In this document: piece by piece, positions 39,584 through 47,387 of the stretch
Numbering within the stretch: position 1 is the stretch's first letter
Layout: every line of letters starts with the position of its first letter
Assembly (NCBI GenBank): GCA_023439305.1
Contig: JAEXOO010000003.1
Location: 89,519-153,518 of the forward strand
From: Pseudomonadota bacterium
GTDB taxonomy: Bacteria > Pseudomonadota > Gammaproteobacteria > Burkholderiales > Burkholderiaceae_B
Direction: 5' to 3'
DNA: 64,000 nt
The notes under the pieces: model-generated
Seen by the model: the letters and a program-made list of their open reading frames with translations, nothing else
What the model was told of the DNA's origin: nothing
The model's database searches: none
Made by a program: the position numbers and the translations under genes

Positions 39584-40941
39584 GTCCTTTGCGGCGTCGC
39601 GGCTGGCTGGGGTCTCTGCGCGGCCGGTTGCTGCTGGGCACCCTGGCCTGGATCGTAGTCAGCATCATTCTGGCTGGGCTGGGGCTGAACCGCTTGTTCC
39701 AGGACCATGTTTATCGCCAGTTCGAACAGCGTCTGCAAACCCATCTTGACCAGATCATGGCCGATGTCAATCTTGAAAACCCCGACAATCTGTCCCTGCA
39801 GTCGCGGCTGAGCGATCCTTTGTTCGAGCAGCCCTATTCTGGCATGTACTGGCAGATAGCCCGTCGGGATGGCGAGGGCGGCAAGTGGACTGTGGCGCTG
39901 CGCTCGACCTCGCTGTGGGATGAGGCTCTGGACGCGGGGGCGCCGGGAAGCTCGCATGGCTCATTCTTACTGATCGGCCCGGAAAAACAGAACCTGATCG
40001 TGGTGCGCCAGGAGCTGGACGAAATCAACGACAAGGGTCAAAGCCTGCAGATCATGGTGGCCGGCAATCGGGAGCTGTTGGCCGAGCCCTTGGAGCGTTT
40101 CCAGCGCATTCTGTTTCTGTCCCTGGGCGGATTGGCGCTGGGGCTGATTCTGGCCGCCGTGCTCCAGGTGGTGCTGGCGCTATATCCGCTGCATTTGCTG
40201 CGCCGACGTTTGCTGGATGTGCAGGAAGGGCGCCAGCCCGAGATCGGCGGGCGCTTTCCTTCCGAGATCCAGCCTCTGGTGGATGATTTCAATGCGGTGC
40301 TGAGCGCCAATGCCCGGATGGTGGATCGTGCACGCGCTCAGGCCGGCAATCTGGCGCATGCGGTCAAGACGCCCTTGACCATCATGGGCAATGCGGCGGC
40401 GGGCGCCGATCCGCAACTGGCCGCGCTGGTCAGCGAGCAGGTGGCGCTGGCCCAGCGCCAGGTCGACCATCATCTGTCGCGGGCGCGGGCCACGGCGGTG
40501 CGCGCCATCGGCGTGCGCACGGATGTGCGCGCCAGCCTTCAGGCCTTGTGCCGTGTCATGGGCAGGCTGCATGCGGACAAGCAAATTCATTTGAGCCTGC
40601 CGGAGCAGGAGCTGATATTCAAGGGCGAGGAGCAGGATTTGCAGGAAATGGCGGGCAATCTGCTGGACAACGCCTGCAAGTGGGCGGCCGGGCATATCTG
40701 GTGCGATGTCAGCCAGGAGGACGGTGAGCTGCGCATTGTGGTCGAAGACGACGGGCCCGGTCTGAGCGCCGACCAGCTCGATCGGGTGTTCGGGCGCGGC
40801 CAGCGAGCTGATGAACGTCATCCGGGTTTTGGTTTGGGGCTGGATATCGTGCGCGAGCTGGCTGAAAGCTATCATGGGCGGGTGCAGGCCGGACCTTCAG
40901 CTCGAGGCGGCCTGCGACTGGATCTGGCGCTGGCCGCCTGA
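39580..40941 (+). CDS. PhoQ-like sensor histidine kinase
   Basis: 453 aa. Two membrane helices (about 17-37 and 177-200) enclose a periplasmic sensor of about 140 residues. Phosphoacceptor His260 sits in NLAHAVKTPLTIMGN, the PhoQ-type H-box. The N-box is NLLDNACKWA and the G-box DDGPGLSADQLDRVF with GFGLGLDIV. The periplasmic part is not rich in the acidic patch seen in enteric PhoQ, so the signal (Mg2+, pH, peptides or other) is open. Confidence 0.9.
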   Translation: MSPLRRRGWLGSLRGRLLLGTLAWIVVSIILAGLGLNRLFQDHVYRQFEQRLQTHLDQIMADVNLENPDNLSLQSRLSDPLFEQPYSGMYWQIARRDGEGGKWTVALRSTSLWDEALDAGAPGSSHGSFLLIGPEKQNLIVVRQELDEINDKGQSLQIMVAGNRELLAEPLERFQRILFLSLGGLALGLILAAVLQVVLALYPLHLLRRRLLDVQEGRQPEIGGRFPSEIQPLVDDFNAVLSANARMVDRARAQAGNLAHAVKTPLTIMGNAAAGADPQLAALVSEQVALAQRQVDHHLSRARATAVRAIGVRTDVRASLQALCRVMGRLHADKQIHLSLPEQELIFKGEEQDLQEMAGNLLDNACKWAAGHIWCDVSQEDGELRIVVEDDGPGLSADQLDRVFGRGQRADERHPGFGLGLDIVRELAESYHGRVQAGPSARGGLRLDLALAA

Positions 40942-40988
40942 CTGCAGCGCACGTCCGGCAGGAGCTGGGCGACTCCCGTGTTAATCCC

Positions 40989-41390
40989 TCAGTTCCAGGC
41001 GCCGCTGCTGCCGCCCACGCTGTATTTTCCAGCGCCTATCAGCCCTACGGTCAGGCAGCCGATCAGGAACAGGCCTTGCAGCTCCAGAACCCAGACGCCC
41101 TGCGATGAAAACGAGGCAAATTGCTTGCTGTGCGCCAGCAAGAGAGCGATGACCATATTCAGCGCCGCCACCAGGCCGGCCGCGCGCGCATAAAATCCCA
41201 GAATCATCAAAACGGGCGCCACGACCTCGCCCAAATACACGCCCCAGGCCACGATGGAGGGCAGGTTGTTCGCCACCACCATTTTTTCGATGCCGCTTAT
41301 GCCATAGCGTATCTTGGCGATGCCATGCAGCAAGAGCAGCAGGCCGACGCCTACGCGCAGAATCAGTTTTCCAAGATCATCTCGGGACAT
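40989..41390 (-). CDS. DoxX family membrane protein
   Basis: 133 aa from the ATG at 41390, preceded by GGAGA; the longer open frame to 41480 runs into the divergent gene's leader and has no site. Four hydrophobic segments; LILRVGVGLLLLLHGIAKI is the family start, with GVYLGEVVAPVLMILGFYARAA in the middle. DoxX-like proteins are linked to quinone-dependent oxidation or redox homeostasis in some bacteria; the role here is unknown. Confidence 0.8.
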   Translation of the reverse strand: MSRDDLGKLILRVGVGLLLLLHGIAKIRYGISGIEKMVVANNLPSIVAWGVYLGEVVAPVLMILGFYARAAGLVAALNMVIALLLAHSKQFASFSSQGVWVLELQGLFLIGCLTVGLIGAGKYSVGGSSGAWN

Positions 41391-41473
41391 GCACAATCTC
41401 CACAATTTGAAAGGACAGCAACGTGGGGTATTGTAGGGGGACACAGGAATAACAAGTATGACGGAGCGTATCC

Positions 41474-42199
41474 ATGACACAAAAGCAGGCTGTCGCCGCT
41501 GAGTTGGCCCCGGAAGGCGTCTTGCGCGTCGCCATCAATTACGGCAACCCCGTGTTGGCGCAGCGCGGCGAGCACGAACAATCGCCCCGAGGCGTATCGG
41601 CGGATCTGGCGCGCAGCGTGGCCCAGGATCTGGGGCTGAGCGTTCAGTTCCAGGGTTTCGACTCGGCTCAGGCCGTGGTGGAGGCCGTCTACCGGGACGA
41701 TTGGGATCTGGCCTTTCTGGCGATCGATCCCAAGCGCGCCGAGAAAATTCTGTTCACGCAGGCCTACGTGCATATCGAAGGCACCTATCTGGTGCGTGAC
41801 GACTCCGCCTACAGACAGGTCGAACAACTGGACCAGCGCGGCGTGTGCATTGCGGTGGGCAAGGGAGCGGCCTACGATTTGTTCCTGAGCCGTACCCTGA
41901 AACAGGCCGATCTTGTGCGCGCGCCGACCTCGGCTGCGGCGATCGACCTGTTCGTCGAGCAGGAGCTGGATGCGGCGGCCGGGGTGCGACAGCCTTTGGT
42001 TCGGTATGCTCGTTCACGCAGCGGTTTGCGTGTGCTGGATGACAGTTTCACCGTAATCCGGCAAGCCATGGCCGTACCATCTGGCCGCACCTTGGCACAT
42101 GCCTGGATGGAGGCGTTTATTGCACGACAGAAGGGCGAGGGCATGGTGGCTCAGTTCCTGGCCGACAGCGGGCAGGCGAATGTCACCGTGCCAGACTAG
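41474..42199 (+). CDS. Solute-binding-fold protein (SBP_bac_3) without signal peptide
   Basis: 241 aa. It has the polar amino acid-binding protein pattern: LRVAINYGNP, GVSADLARSVAQDLGLSVQF, AVYRDDWDLAFLAIDPKRAEKILFTQAY and LFVEQELDAAAG. The N-terminus (MTQKQAVAAELAPEG) is hydrophilic, with no signal peptide, so it is probably cytosolic unless the true start is missed. The site GGAG lies 8 bp before the ATG. No ABC permease or ATPase accompanies it. Its stop overlaps the converging LysR gene by a few bases. Confidence 0.7.
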   Translation: MTQKQAVAAELAPEGVLRVAINYGNPVLAQRGEHEQSPRGVSADLARSVAQDLGLSVQFQGFDSAQAVVEAVYRDDWDLAFLAIDPKRAEKILFTQAYVHIEGTYLVRDDSAYRQVEQLDQRGVCIAVGKGAAYDLFLSRTLKQADLVRAPTSAAAIDLFVEQELDAAAGVRQPLVRYARSRSGLRVLDDSFTVIRQAMAVPSGRTLAHAWMEAFIARQKGEGMVAQFLADSGQANVTVPD

Positions 42200-43095
42200 C
42201 CCTGGGGCCGGACGCGCGCTGCCGTGAAGTCTTGCAAGGCCTGTCGGAACAGGGCCTGGGCTTTGCCGGCGTCATGTCCTTTGGATTGCAGCAGGTAAAT
42301 CGGCAGATCCAAACCGTTGCTGCCGGTGGCAAATTGGACGCGGCCCAGGCGTCTGGAGACCAAGCTGGACTCCAGGCAGGACAGTGGCAGGTTGGCCCAG
42401 CCCAGGCCGCGTTCCACCAGTTCCAGAGCCAGTGTCAGGCTGTTGACCTTCCATTGGCGCAGGCTCAGCATGGAGCGGTCGCCGCTGATATCTGAATCGG
42501 GGTGGGCCACGACGATCTGGCGGTGTGCTTTCAGCGCTTCCAAGGGGCAGGGGCCGTCTCGCAGCAGAGGATGGCCCGGCGCCGCTACGGCGCTGATGGT
42601 TTCGGTCCAGAGCGACTGGACGATCTCGACGTTTTCCAGTTCCAGGCCGCCATAGGCGATGCAGATATCCAGTTCGCGCTGCTGCAAGGCCTTGATCAAG
42701 GTGTTTTGCGGTTCGGTGCGAAGCTGGATGTCCAGTCCCGGATAGTGCTGTTCCAGCATTTGCAAAGCCCGCAACGCGGGCAGAGGGTCGGCGTCGCAGA
42801 CCAAGCCCAGGCGAAGGCGGCTTTCCAGCCCGCCGGACAGTTCACGCAGATGAAGGCGCAGGCTTTGCAACCGGCCGGCGATCAGTCGGGCATCGGGCAG
42901 CATGGCCAGCAGTTCAGGAGTGGGCACCGGTTCGCGCCTGCTCCGATCGAACAGCGGCAGGTCCAGCTCGGCCTCCATATTGGCGACCGCCATGCTGACG
43001 GCCGACTGCGTTCGGCGCAGCGCTCGCGCGGCTCCGGAGAAGGAGCCATGTTCCACCACTGCCAGCAGCAGTTCCAGGTGATCACTGTTCAGCAT
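42196..43095 (-). CDS. LysR family transcriptional regulator
   Basis: 299 aa. The N-terminal winged HTH is ELLLAVVEHGSFSGAARALRRTQSAVSMAVANME (9-42). The effector domain follows (LRLGLVCDADPLPALRAL). Divergent from a PACE efflux gene with 88 bp between starts and a 17-bp palindrome in the gap; the arrangement resembles the AceR-AceI regulator/efflux pair of Acinetobacter. Likely regulates that gene. Confidence 0.9.
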   Translation of the reverse strand: MLNSDHLELLLAVVEHGSFSGAARALRRTQSAVSMAVANMEAELDLPLFDRSRREPVPTPELLAMLPDARLIAGRLQSLRLHLRELSGGLESRLRLGLVCDADPLPALRALQMLEQHYPGLDIQLRTEPQNTLIKALQQRELDICIAYGGLELENVEIVQSLWTETISAVAAPGHPLLRDGPCPLEALKAHRQIVVAHPDSDISGDRSMLSLRQWKVNSLTLALELVERGLGWANLPLSCLESSLVSRRLGRVQFATGSNGLDLPIYLLQSKGHDAGKAQALFRQALQDFTAARVRPQG

Positions 43096-43126
43096 CTCTT
43101 AACCATAAGCAAAACTGATGGAATCT

Positions 43127-43143
43127 GACTTTTTCTAAAAGTC
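43127..43143. promoter_or_regulatory. Palindromic operator between LysR and PACE genes
   Basis: GACTTTT-TCT-AAAAGTC is a perfect 17-bp dyad with 7-bp arms, 32 bp from the LysR start and 41 bp from the PACE start. The position suits control of both genes by the LysR protein. Confidence 0.55.
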
Positions 43144-43183
43144 CTATTCTGGATAATCATCCTTTCCAACGATTTCATCAAGG

Positions 43184-43624
43184 ATGTTTATTGTGCAGGG
43201 CTGGAAAAGAAAAATTGTCTATGTGGGGATGTTCGAGTTGCTCGGCATGCTGGTGGCGGCCACGGTGTTGGGGCATTTGAGCGGAGCGGGAGTCATGGCC
43301 AGCGGTGTTCTGTCCATCATGATCAGCACGTGTGCGGTGTCGGTCAATCTGTTCTACAACATGTTGTTCGAAGCCTGGGAACGCCACCGGGCTGTGCAGA
43401 CCCGCACGTTCTGGCATCGAGTGCTGCATGTGGCGGGTTTTCAACTGGCGTTGGTATCGCTGTTGATTCCCTTGATTGCGTGGTGGCTGGGCGTGACGTT
43501 GTGGCAGGCCTTCATGATGGAGCTGGTGCTGCTGGCTTTTTTCCCCATTTTTGCCTTTCTTTATAATTGGGCTTTTGACGCTGTGTTCGGCTTGCCCGAT
43601 TCGGTCGGCGCCGGTGCACGCTAG
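43184..43624 (+). CDS. PACE family efflux transporter (AceI-like)
   Basis: 146 aa with four membrane helices built of two tandem bacterial-transmembrane-pair repeats: WKRKIVYVGMFELLGMLVA (about 7-25) and FWHRVLHVAGFQLALVSLLI (second repeat). The Glu in MFELLG would be the proton-binding residue of AceI. PACE pumps export biocides such as chlorhexidine or polyamines such as cadaverine. The start may instead be the GTG at 43193, which places AAGGA (43180-43184) at a better distance. Confidence 0.85.
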   Translation: MFIVQGWKRKIVYVGMFELLGMLVAATVLGHLSGAGVMASGVLSIMISTCAVSVNLFYNMLFEAWERHRAVQTRTFWHRVLHVAGFQLALVSLLIPLIAWWLGVTLWQAFMMELVLLAFFPIFAFLYNWAFDAVFGLPDSVGAGAR

Positions 43625-43649
43625 CTTGCCTGTCGAGGCGCGTAAAACA

Positions 43650-43683
43650 AAAAGCCTTGCAGATGGAAATCTGCAAGGCTTTT
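43650..43683. terminator. Bidirectional terminator between PACE gene and tRNA-Pro
   Basis: AAAAGCCTTGCAGAT (43650-43664), loop GGAA, ATCTGCAAGGCTTTT (43669-43683): a perfect 15-bp stem flanked by A- and T-runs, serving the PACE gene and the reverse-strand tRNA. Confidence 0.88.
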
Positions 43684-43690
43684 GAATTTT

Positions 43691-43773
<83 letters not shown>

Positions 43774-43780
43774 GAAAAAA

Positions 43781-43809
43781 ATTATATCTCCCTGTGATAG
43801 AAATGGCAA
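43781..43809 (-). promoter_or_regulatory. Promoter of tRNA-Pro copy 1
   Basis: On the reverse strand TTGCCA (43804-43809) and a consensus TATAAT (43781-43786) are separated by 17 bp; the tRNA begins about 12 bp downstream. Confidence 0.85.
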
Positions 43810-43894
43810 GTGAAGTAGTGAGTCGATCTAAAAAAACAGTTTGGCACCATAGGAAAGACTACAGGGCTTGTGCTGTAAGTGAGTGTTTCCCGAG

Positions 43895-43924
43895 TTGGGT
43901 TCTTTGAAGCTGACGGCTTATAGT
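43895..43924 (+). promoter_or_regulatory. Candidate promoter of the amine oxidase operon
   Basis: TTGGGT (43895-43900) and TATAGT (43919-43924) are spaced by 18 bp. Transcription would begin near 43931, placing the hairpin at 43976-44033 in the mRNA leader. Confidence 0.35.
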
Positions 43925-43975
43925 GGACGCAGTAGTCGCATCCACGCTTTGCTGTTGTTGTTTGTTTTTCAGAAG

Positions 43976-44033
43976 TGAGCAGCATTCAAAGCACCGGGGG
44001 ATTAGCAGCAGAACAGGGCAAGAATGCTGCTCA
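43976..44033 (+). promoter_or_regulatory. Leader hairpin or operator before the amine oxidase
   Basis: TGAGCAGCATTC (43976-43987) and GAATGCTGCTCA (44022-44033) are a perfect 12-bp inverted repeat around 34 nt, ending 26 bp before the start codon. The loop has the G-rich ACCGGGGG. No T-run suitable for termination follows. Confidence 0.5.
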
Positions 44034-44059
44034 TCGAGTTTTCCAGAGGAGAGAACAAG

Positions 44060-45688
44060 ATGAGCATACTGCTAGAGAGCCAGACGCTGACACGGCGACG
44101 TTTCCTGACTATGGTGGGCTATGCGGCAGGGGGCGCGGCCATGTACCAGGCCATGATGAGGCTGGGACATGCCGCCGAAGGCAGCTACGACGGCCCCATC
44201 AAGCTGGAGGGCAAGCCCAAGGAGGGCACCAGCGTTGTGATTCTGGGAGCGGGCCTGGCCGGCATGGTGGCGGCGCTGGAGCTGCGTAATGCGGGCTACA
44301 AGGTCAAAATCCTGGAATACCGCGAAAAGGTCGGCGGGCGCAACTGGTCGCTGCATGGCGGGGACAGCTTCACGGAGCTGGGCGGCGCCAAACAGGATGT
44401 CAAATTCGACAAGGACCAATACATCAATCCGGGTCCGTGGCGCATTCCGTTCCACCATCGTGCTCTGTTGGATTATTGCAAGCGCCTGAAGGTCAAGCTG
44501 GAGCCTTTCATCCAGTACAACTTCAACGCCTATCTGCACAGCAGCGGCCATTTCAATGGCGTACCGCAGCGTTTCCGTCATATTCATGCCGATTTCCAGG
44601 GACAGGTCGCCGAGTTGATGTCCAAGGCGATCAATACCGGCAAGCTGGATGACCCCATGTCCAAGGAAGATCAGGAGCAGATGCTGGAAGCCTTGCGCAC
44701 GTGGGGCGCGCTGGACAAGAACATGGCGTACGTGAAGGGCGAAGCCAGTTCGGCCGTGCGCGGTTTCGAGCGCGATGGCGGCGGCGGACTGGATGCCGCG
44801 CCTACCTATTCCGAGCCCTTGGCCCTGGCCGATATTGTGCGTTCCAACGTTTGGCACAATATGGGCATACACGATCTGTATGAATTCCAGCAGACCATGT
44901 TCCAGCCCGTGGGGGGCATGGACCAGATCGGCGCAGCCTTCGGCCGGGAGCTGGAGGGGCTGTTTACGTTCAATGCGAAGGTGACCGCCATCAAGCAGAC
45001 GGATGGCAAGGTCACGGTGACGTATACCGACCACAGCAACGGCAAAGAGTCCAAGGAAACGGCGGACTGGTGTGTGTGCACGATTCCTTTGTCTATCCTC
45101 AGCCAGATTGATCTGGATGTCAGCAAGGAAATGCATGCAGCCATTGATGCCGTGCCCTACGCGCCTTCGGTTAAGATCGGTCTGCAGTTCAAGCGCCGCT
45201 TCTGGGAGGATGATGAGGCCATCTATGGTGGCATCACCTATACGGATCTGCCCATCACGCAGATCTCTTACCCCAGCACCGGCATGCTGTCGTCCCCGAA
45301 AGGCGTCTTGCTGGGCGGCTATATGTTCGGCCCGTCGGCCATGGAGTGGTCCTCGCTCAGTCCTGAAGAGCGGGTCAGCAAAGCGGTGGAGTACGGCGCA
45401 CAGATCCACAAGCAGTACAAGGACGAGTTCGAGAACGGTGTGGCTGTCGCCTGGCACCGCGTGCCCTGGACTTTGGGCTGCTACGGGATGTGGACCGAGC
45501 AGACCCGTAAGGCGCATTACGACAATCTGTGCAAGATCGACGGCAACCTGGTGCTGGCCGGGGAGCATGCCTCGTATGTAAATGCCTGGCAGGAGGGCGC
45601 CATTCTATCGGCGCTGAACGCCATTACCCGACTGCATGCGCACGTGACGGGCAACCGTCAGGCCGATACTCAAGGAGCCAAGTCATGA
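44060..45688 (+). CDS. Tat-exported flavin monoamine oxidase/dehydrogenase
   Basis: 542 aa from the ATG at 44060 with AGAGGAGA at 44045-44052; an in-frame ATG twelve codons upstream overlaps the leader hairpin. A twin-arginine signal TRRRFLTMVG (11-20) is followed by a hydrophobic stretch, so the folded flavoprotein is likely exported. The FAD site is VVILGAGLAGMVAALEL (59-75), with EYREKVGGRNWS downstream and the C-terminal LAGEHASYVNAWQEGAILS. It oxidises an amine, C-N bond type unknown. The 4-bp overlap with a cytochrome c gene suggests electrons go to cytochrome rather than oxygen, as known for nicotine oxidoreductase NicA2 with CycN; the substrate here is unknown. Confidence 0.88.
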   Translation: MSILLESQTLTRRRFLTMVGYAAGGAAMYQAMMRLGHAAEGSYDGPIKLEGKPKEGTSVVILGAGLAGMVAALELRNAGYKVKILEYREKVGGRNWSLHGGDSFTELGGAKQDVKFDKDQYINPGPWRIPFHHRALLDYCKRLKVKLEPFIQYNFNAYLHSSGHFNGVPQRFRHIHADFQGQVAELMSKAINTGKLDDPMSKEDQEQMLEALRTWGALDKNMAYVKGEASSAVRGFERDGGGGLDAAPTYSEPLALADIVRSNVWHNMGIHDLYEFQQTMFQPVGGMDQIGAAFGRELEGLFTFNAKVTAIKQTDGKVTVTYTDHSNGKESKETADWCVCTIPLSILSQIDLDVSKEMHAAIDAVPYAPSVKIGLQFKRRFWEDDEAIYGGITYTDLPITQISYPSTGMLSSPKGVLLGGYMFGPSAMEWSSLSPEERVSKAVEYGAQIHKQYKDEFENGVAVAWHRVPWTLGCYGMWTEQTRKAHYDNLCKIDGNLVLAGEHASYVNAWQEGAILSALNAITRLHAHVTGNRQADTQGAKS

Positions 45689-46101
45689 TTTTGCGTTCAC
45701 TTGCTGTTTTTCTTGCCTCGGGCCTGTTGAGCGTCAGCATGGCCGATACGGCCGTAGTCGGTGGCGACACGGTGGTATTCACCCAGAAGACGGGCCAGGA
45801 GATCTACGATCAGGTCTGTATCTCGTGCCATATGGCCGGAGGCAAGGGAGCGGAAGGCGCCGGTATGTATCCTGCCTTGGCCAAGAATCCCAAGCTGGCG
45901 GCGGCCGGTTACCCCATTTACATGGTGACGGTGGGCAACAAAGGCATGCCCGGACTGGGCGGCGTGCTCAACGACGAGCAGATTGCTGAGGTCGTGAACT
46001 ACATCCGCACGCACTTTGGCAACGACTATACCGACAAGTCCACGGCGAAAGACGTTGCTGCGCAGCGGCCCAAGAATCATCAGTATTTTGACTTGAACTG
46101 A
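45685..46101 (+). CDS. Exported c-type cytochrome, partner of the amine oxidase
   Basis: 138 aa. Signal peptide to about residue 20 (SVSMA). One heme c site CISCH (45-49) with the likely axial Met at 88 (GMPGLGG). AAGGAG (45672-45677) precedes the ATG, which overlaps the oxidase stop (ATGA). A class I small cytochrome, probably the periplasmic electron acceptor of the flavoprotein encoded just before it. Confidence 0.9.
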   Translation: MILRSLAVFLASGLLSVSMADTAVVGGDTVVFTQKTGQEIYDQVCISCHMAGGKGAEGAGMYPALAKNPKLAAAGYPIYMVTVGNKGMPGLGGVLNDEQIAEVVNYIRTHFGNDYTDKSTAKDVAAQRPKNHQYFDLN

Positions 46102-46114
46102 TCCGGCAGGAGAT

Positions 46115-46612
46115 ATGGACGGCATAGAGTGGGGCATGGTCTTCGCACTGGAAAACCCAGTGCTGGAGTCCGTGCTGCGCGGCACCGCCGTCTATTTTGT
46201 CCTGTTTTTTCTGCTGCGGCTGGCGGGCCGGCGCGAGCTGGGTTCGCTGGGCGTGGCGGATCTGCTGATTCTGCTGCTGATCGCCGATGCCAGCGGTAAT
46301 GCCATGACAGGGGGCAGCAATTCGCTGACGGACGGCCTGCTAGTGGCCGCGGTCATCGTGGGCTGGGGCTATTTGACTGATCTGGCCTTATACCGATTTC
46401 CGAAGCTGGATCGCTTGATCACGCCGCGCAAGGTTTGCGTGGTACGGAATGGCGAGCTGCAGTGGCGCAATATGCGGCGCGAGTACGTGACGCGAGAGGA
46501 AATCCTGAGTGAAATGCGCCTGGCGGGTATTGAATCGCTGGAGCTGGTTCAGCAAGCTTATATCGAACCGAATGGGAAGCTGAGTTTTCTGCGTAACGAA
46601 AAGCAAGGCTGA
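46115..46612 (+). CDS. DUF421 (YetF-type) membrane protein
   Basis: 165 aa. Three N-terminal membrane helices (about 20-90), with the family motif RLAGRRELGSLGVADLLILLLIADASGNAM, then a small soluble domain (VCVVRNGELQWRNMRREYVTREEIL). Function is unclear in the family. AGGAGA at 46108-46113 is very close to the first ATG, so Met8 (46136) may be the real start. It follows the cytochrome by 13 bp, probably in the same transcript. Confidence 0.8.
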   Translation: MDGIEWGMVFALENPVLESVLRGTAVYFVLFFLLRLAGRRELGSLGVADLLILLLIADASGNAMTGGSNSLTDGLLVAAVIVGWGYLTDLALYRFPKLDRLITPRKVCVVRNGELQWRNMRREYVTREEILSEMRLAGIESLELVQQAYIEPNGKLSFLRNEKQG

Positions 46613-46661
46613 GCAGCGGGCCTGGAGAAGACGGTCAGAGGGCCGGTGGCCCGAATGGAAG

Positions 46662-47387
46662 TTAGGCAGCGGTGTTGTTACGTTGTTTCGATGGTTGATT
46701 TGCCATGAATTCGCGCTGCGCAACTTTATTTATCAACGTAGTGACGTAGGCTGTGAAAATTGGGAAAATAGTCATTCCTGTCATTGCCATGCCGGTAGTA
46801 ATGAATTTGCCTGCTATGGTTACTGGCTGCGTGGTGGAACCGATTGTGGTGACAGTCATAGCTGCCCACCATAACGAGTCCGCATAGCTTTTGACATCAG
46901 GATTGACGCGATGCTCCACCACAAAAAAAATCAAAGTAAGAAAATAAATAATAGATGCAAGAAATATAAGGTAGGAAATAAAAAGTGCGGTAGTGTTTTT
47001 TTGAACAATGAACGAAACGATAAGGACAAGTGCTGCTGCTCCCCGCAGCAAAGGCATCAGGCTTATGAAATAAATCTGTTCCTGACTCAGATGGAGATGT
47101 ATGTCTGAGATCAAGGAAAGGTACGGTATTGCCATCAACAGAATAAAAAAGTAGCGTTTGAAAAATTGCCACTTTTTATCTGAAAGAAAAAATAAAACGG
47201 AAAGATCGAATAAAAAATAAAGACAAACCCAGAACTGTACATCGGAGTAGGTTCTTTTTTCGGAAAATGGGTTGTCGCTCAACGCCTCTAGAGAAATGCT
47301 TATAACTAATATAAAAGAGGCAATAAGGGCTAGGGTGTTAAATGTATTTCTTATTCTTTCGGCGTGTAAAGTTTTGATTTTTTTCAT
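46662..47387 (-). CDS. Ion-channel protein with atypical selectivity filter
   Basis: 241 aa with a Kv-like layout of about six hydrophobic segments: a four-helix N-terminal part (17-130), then S5 (about 134-156), pore helix SLWWAAMTVTTIG (171-183) and S6 (about 193-218). The filter reads T-T-I-G-S (180-184) instead of TVGYG. The gene is clearly AT-rich compared with its neighbours, which hints at horizontal origin. It converges on the DUF421 gene and is otherwise isolated. Probably a cation channel; selectivity cannot be stated. Confidence 0.75.
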   Translation of the reverse strand: MKKIKTLHAERIRNTFNTLALIASFILVISISLEALSDNPFSEKRTYSDVQFWVCLYFLFDLSVLFFLSDKKWQFFKRYFFILLMAIPYLSLISDIHLHLSQEQIYFISLMPLLRGAAALVLIVSFIVQKNTTALFISYLIFLASIIYFLTLIFFVVEHRVNPDVKSYADSLWWAAMTVTTIGSTTQPVTIAGKFITTGMAMTGMTIFPIFTAYVTTLINKVAQREFMANQPSKQRNNTAA

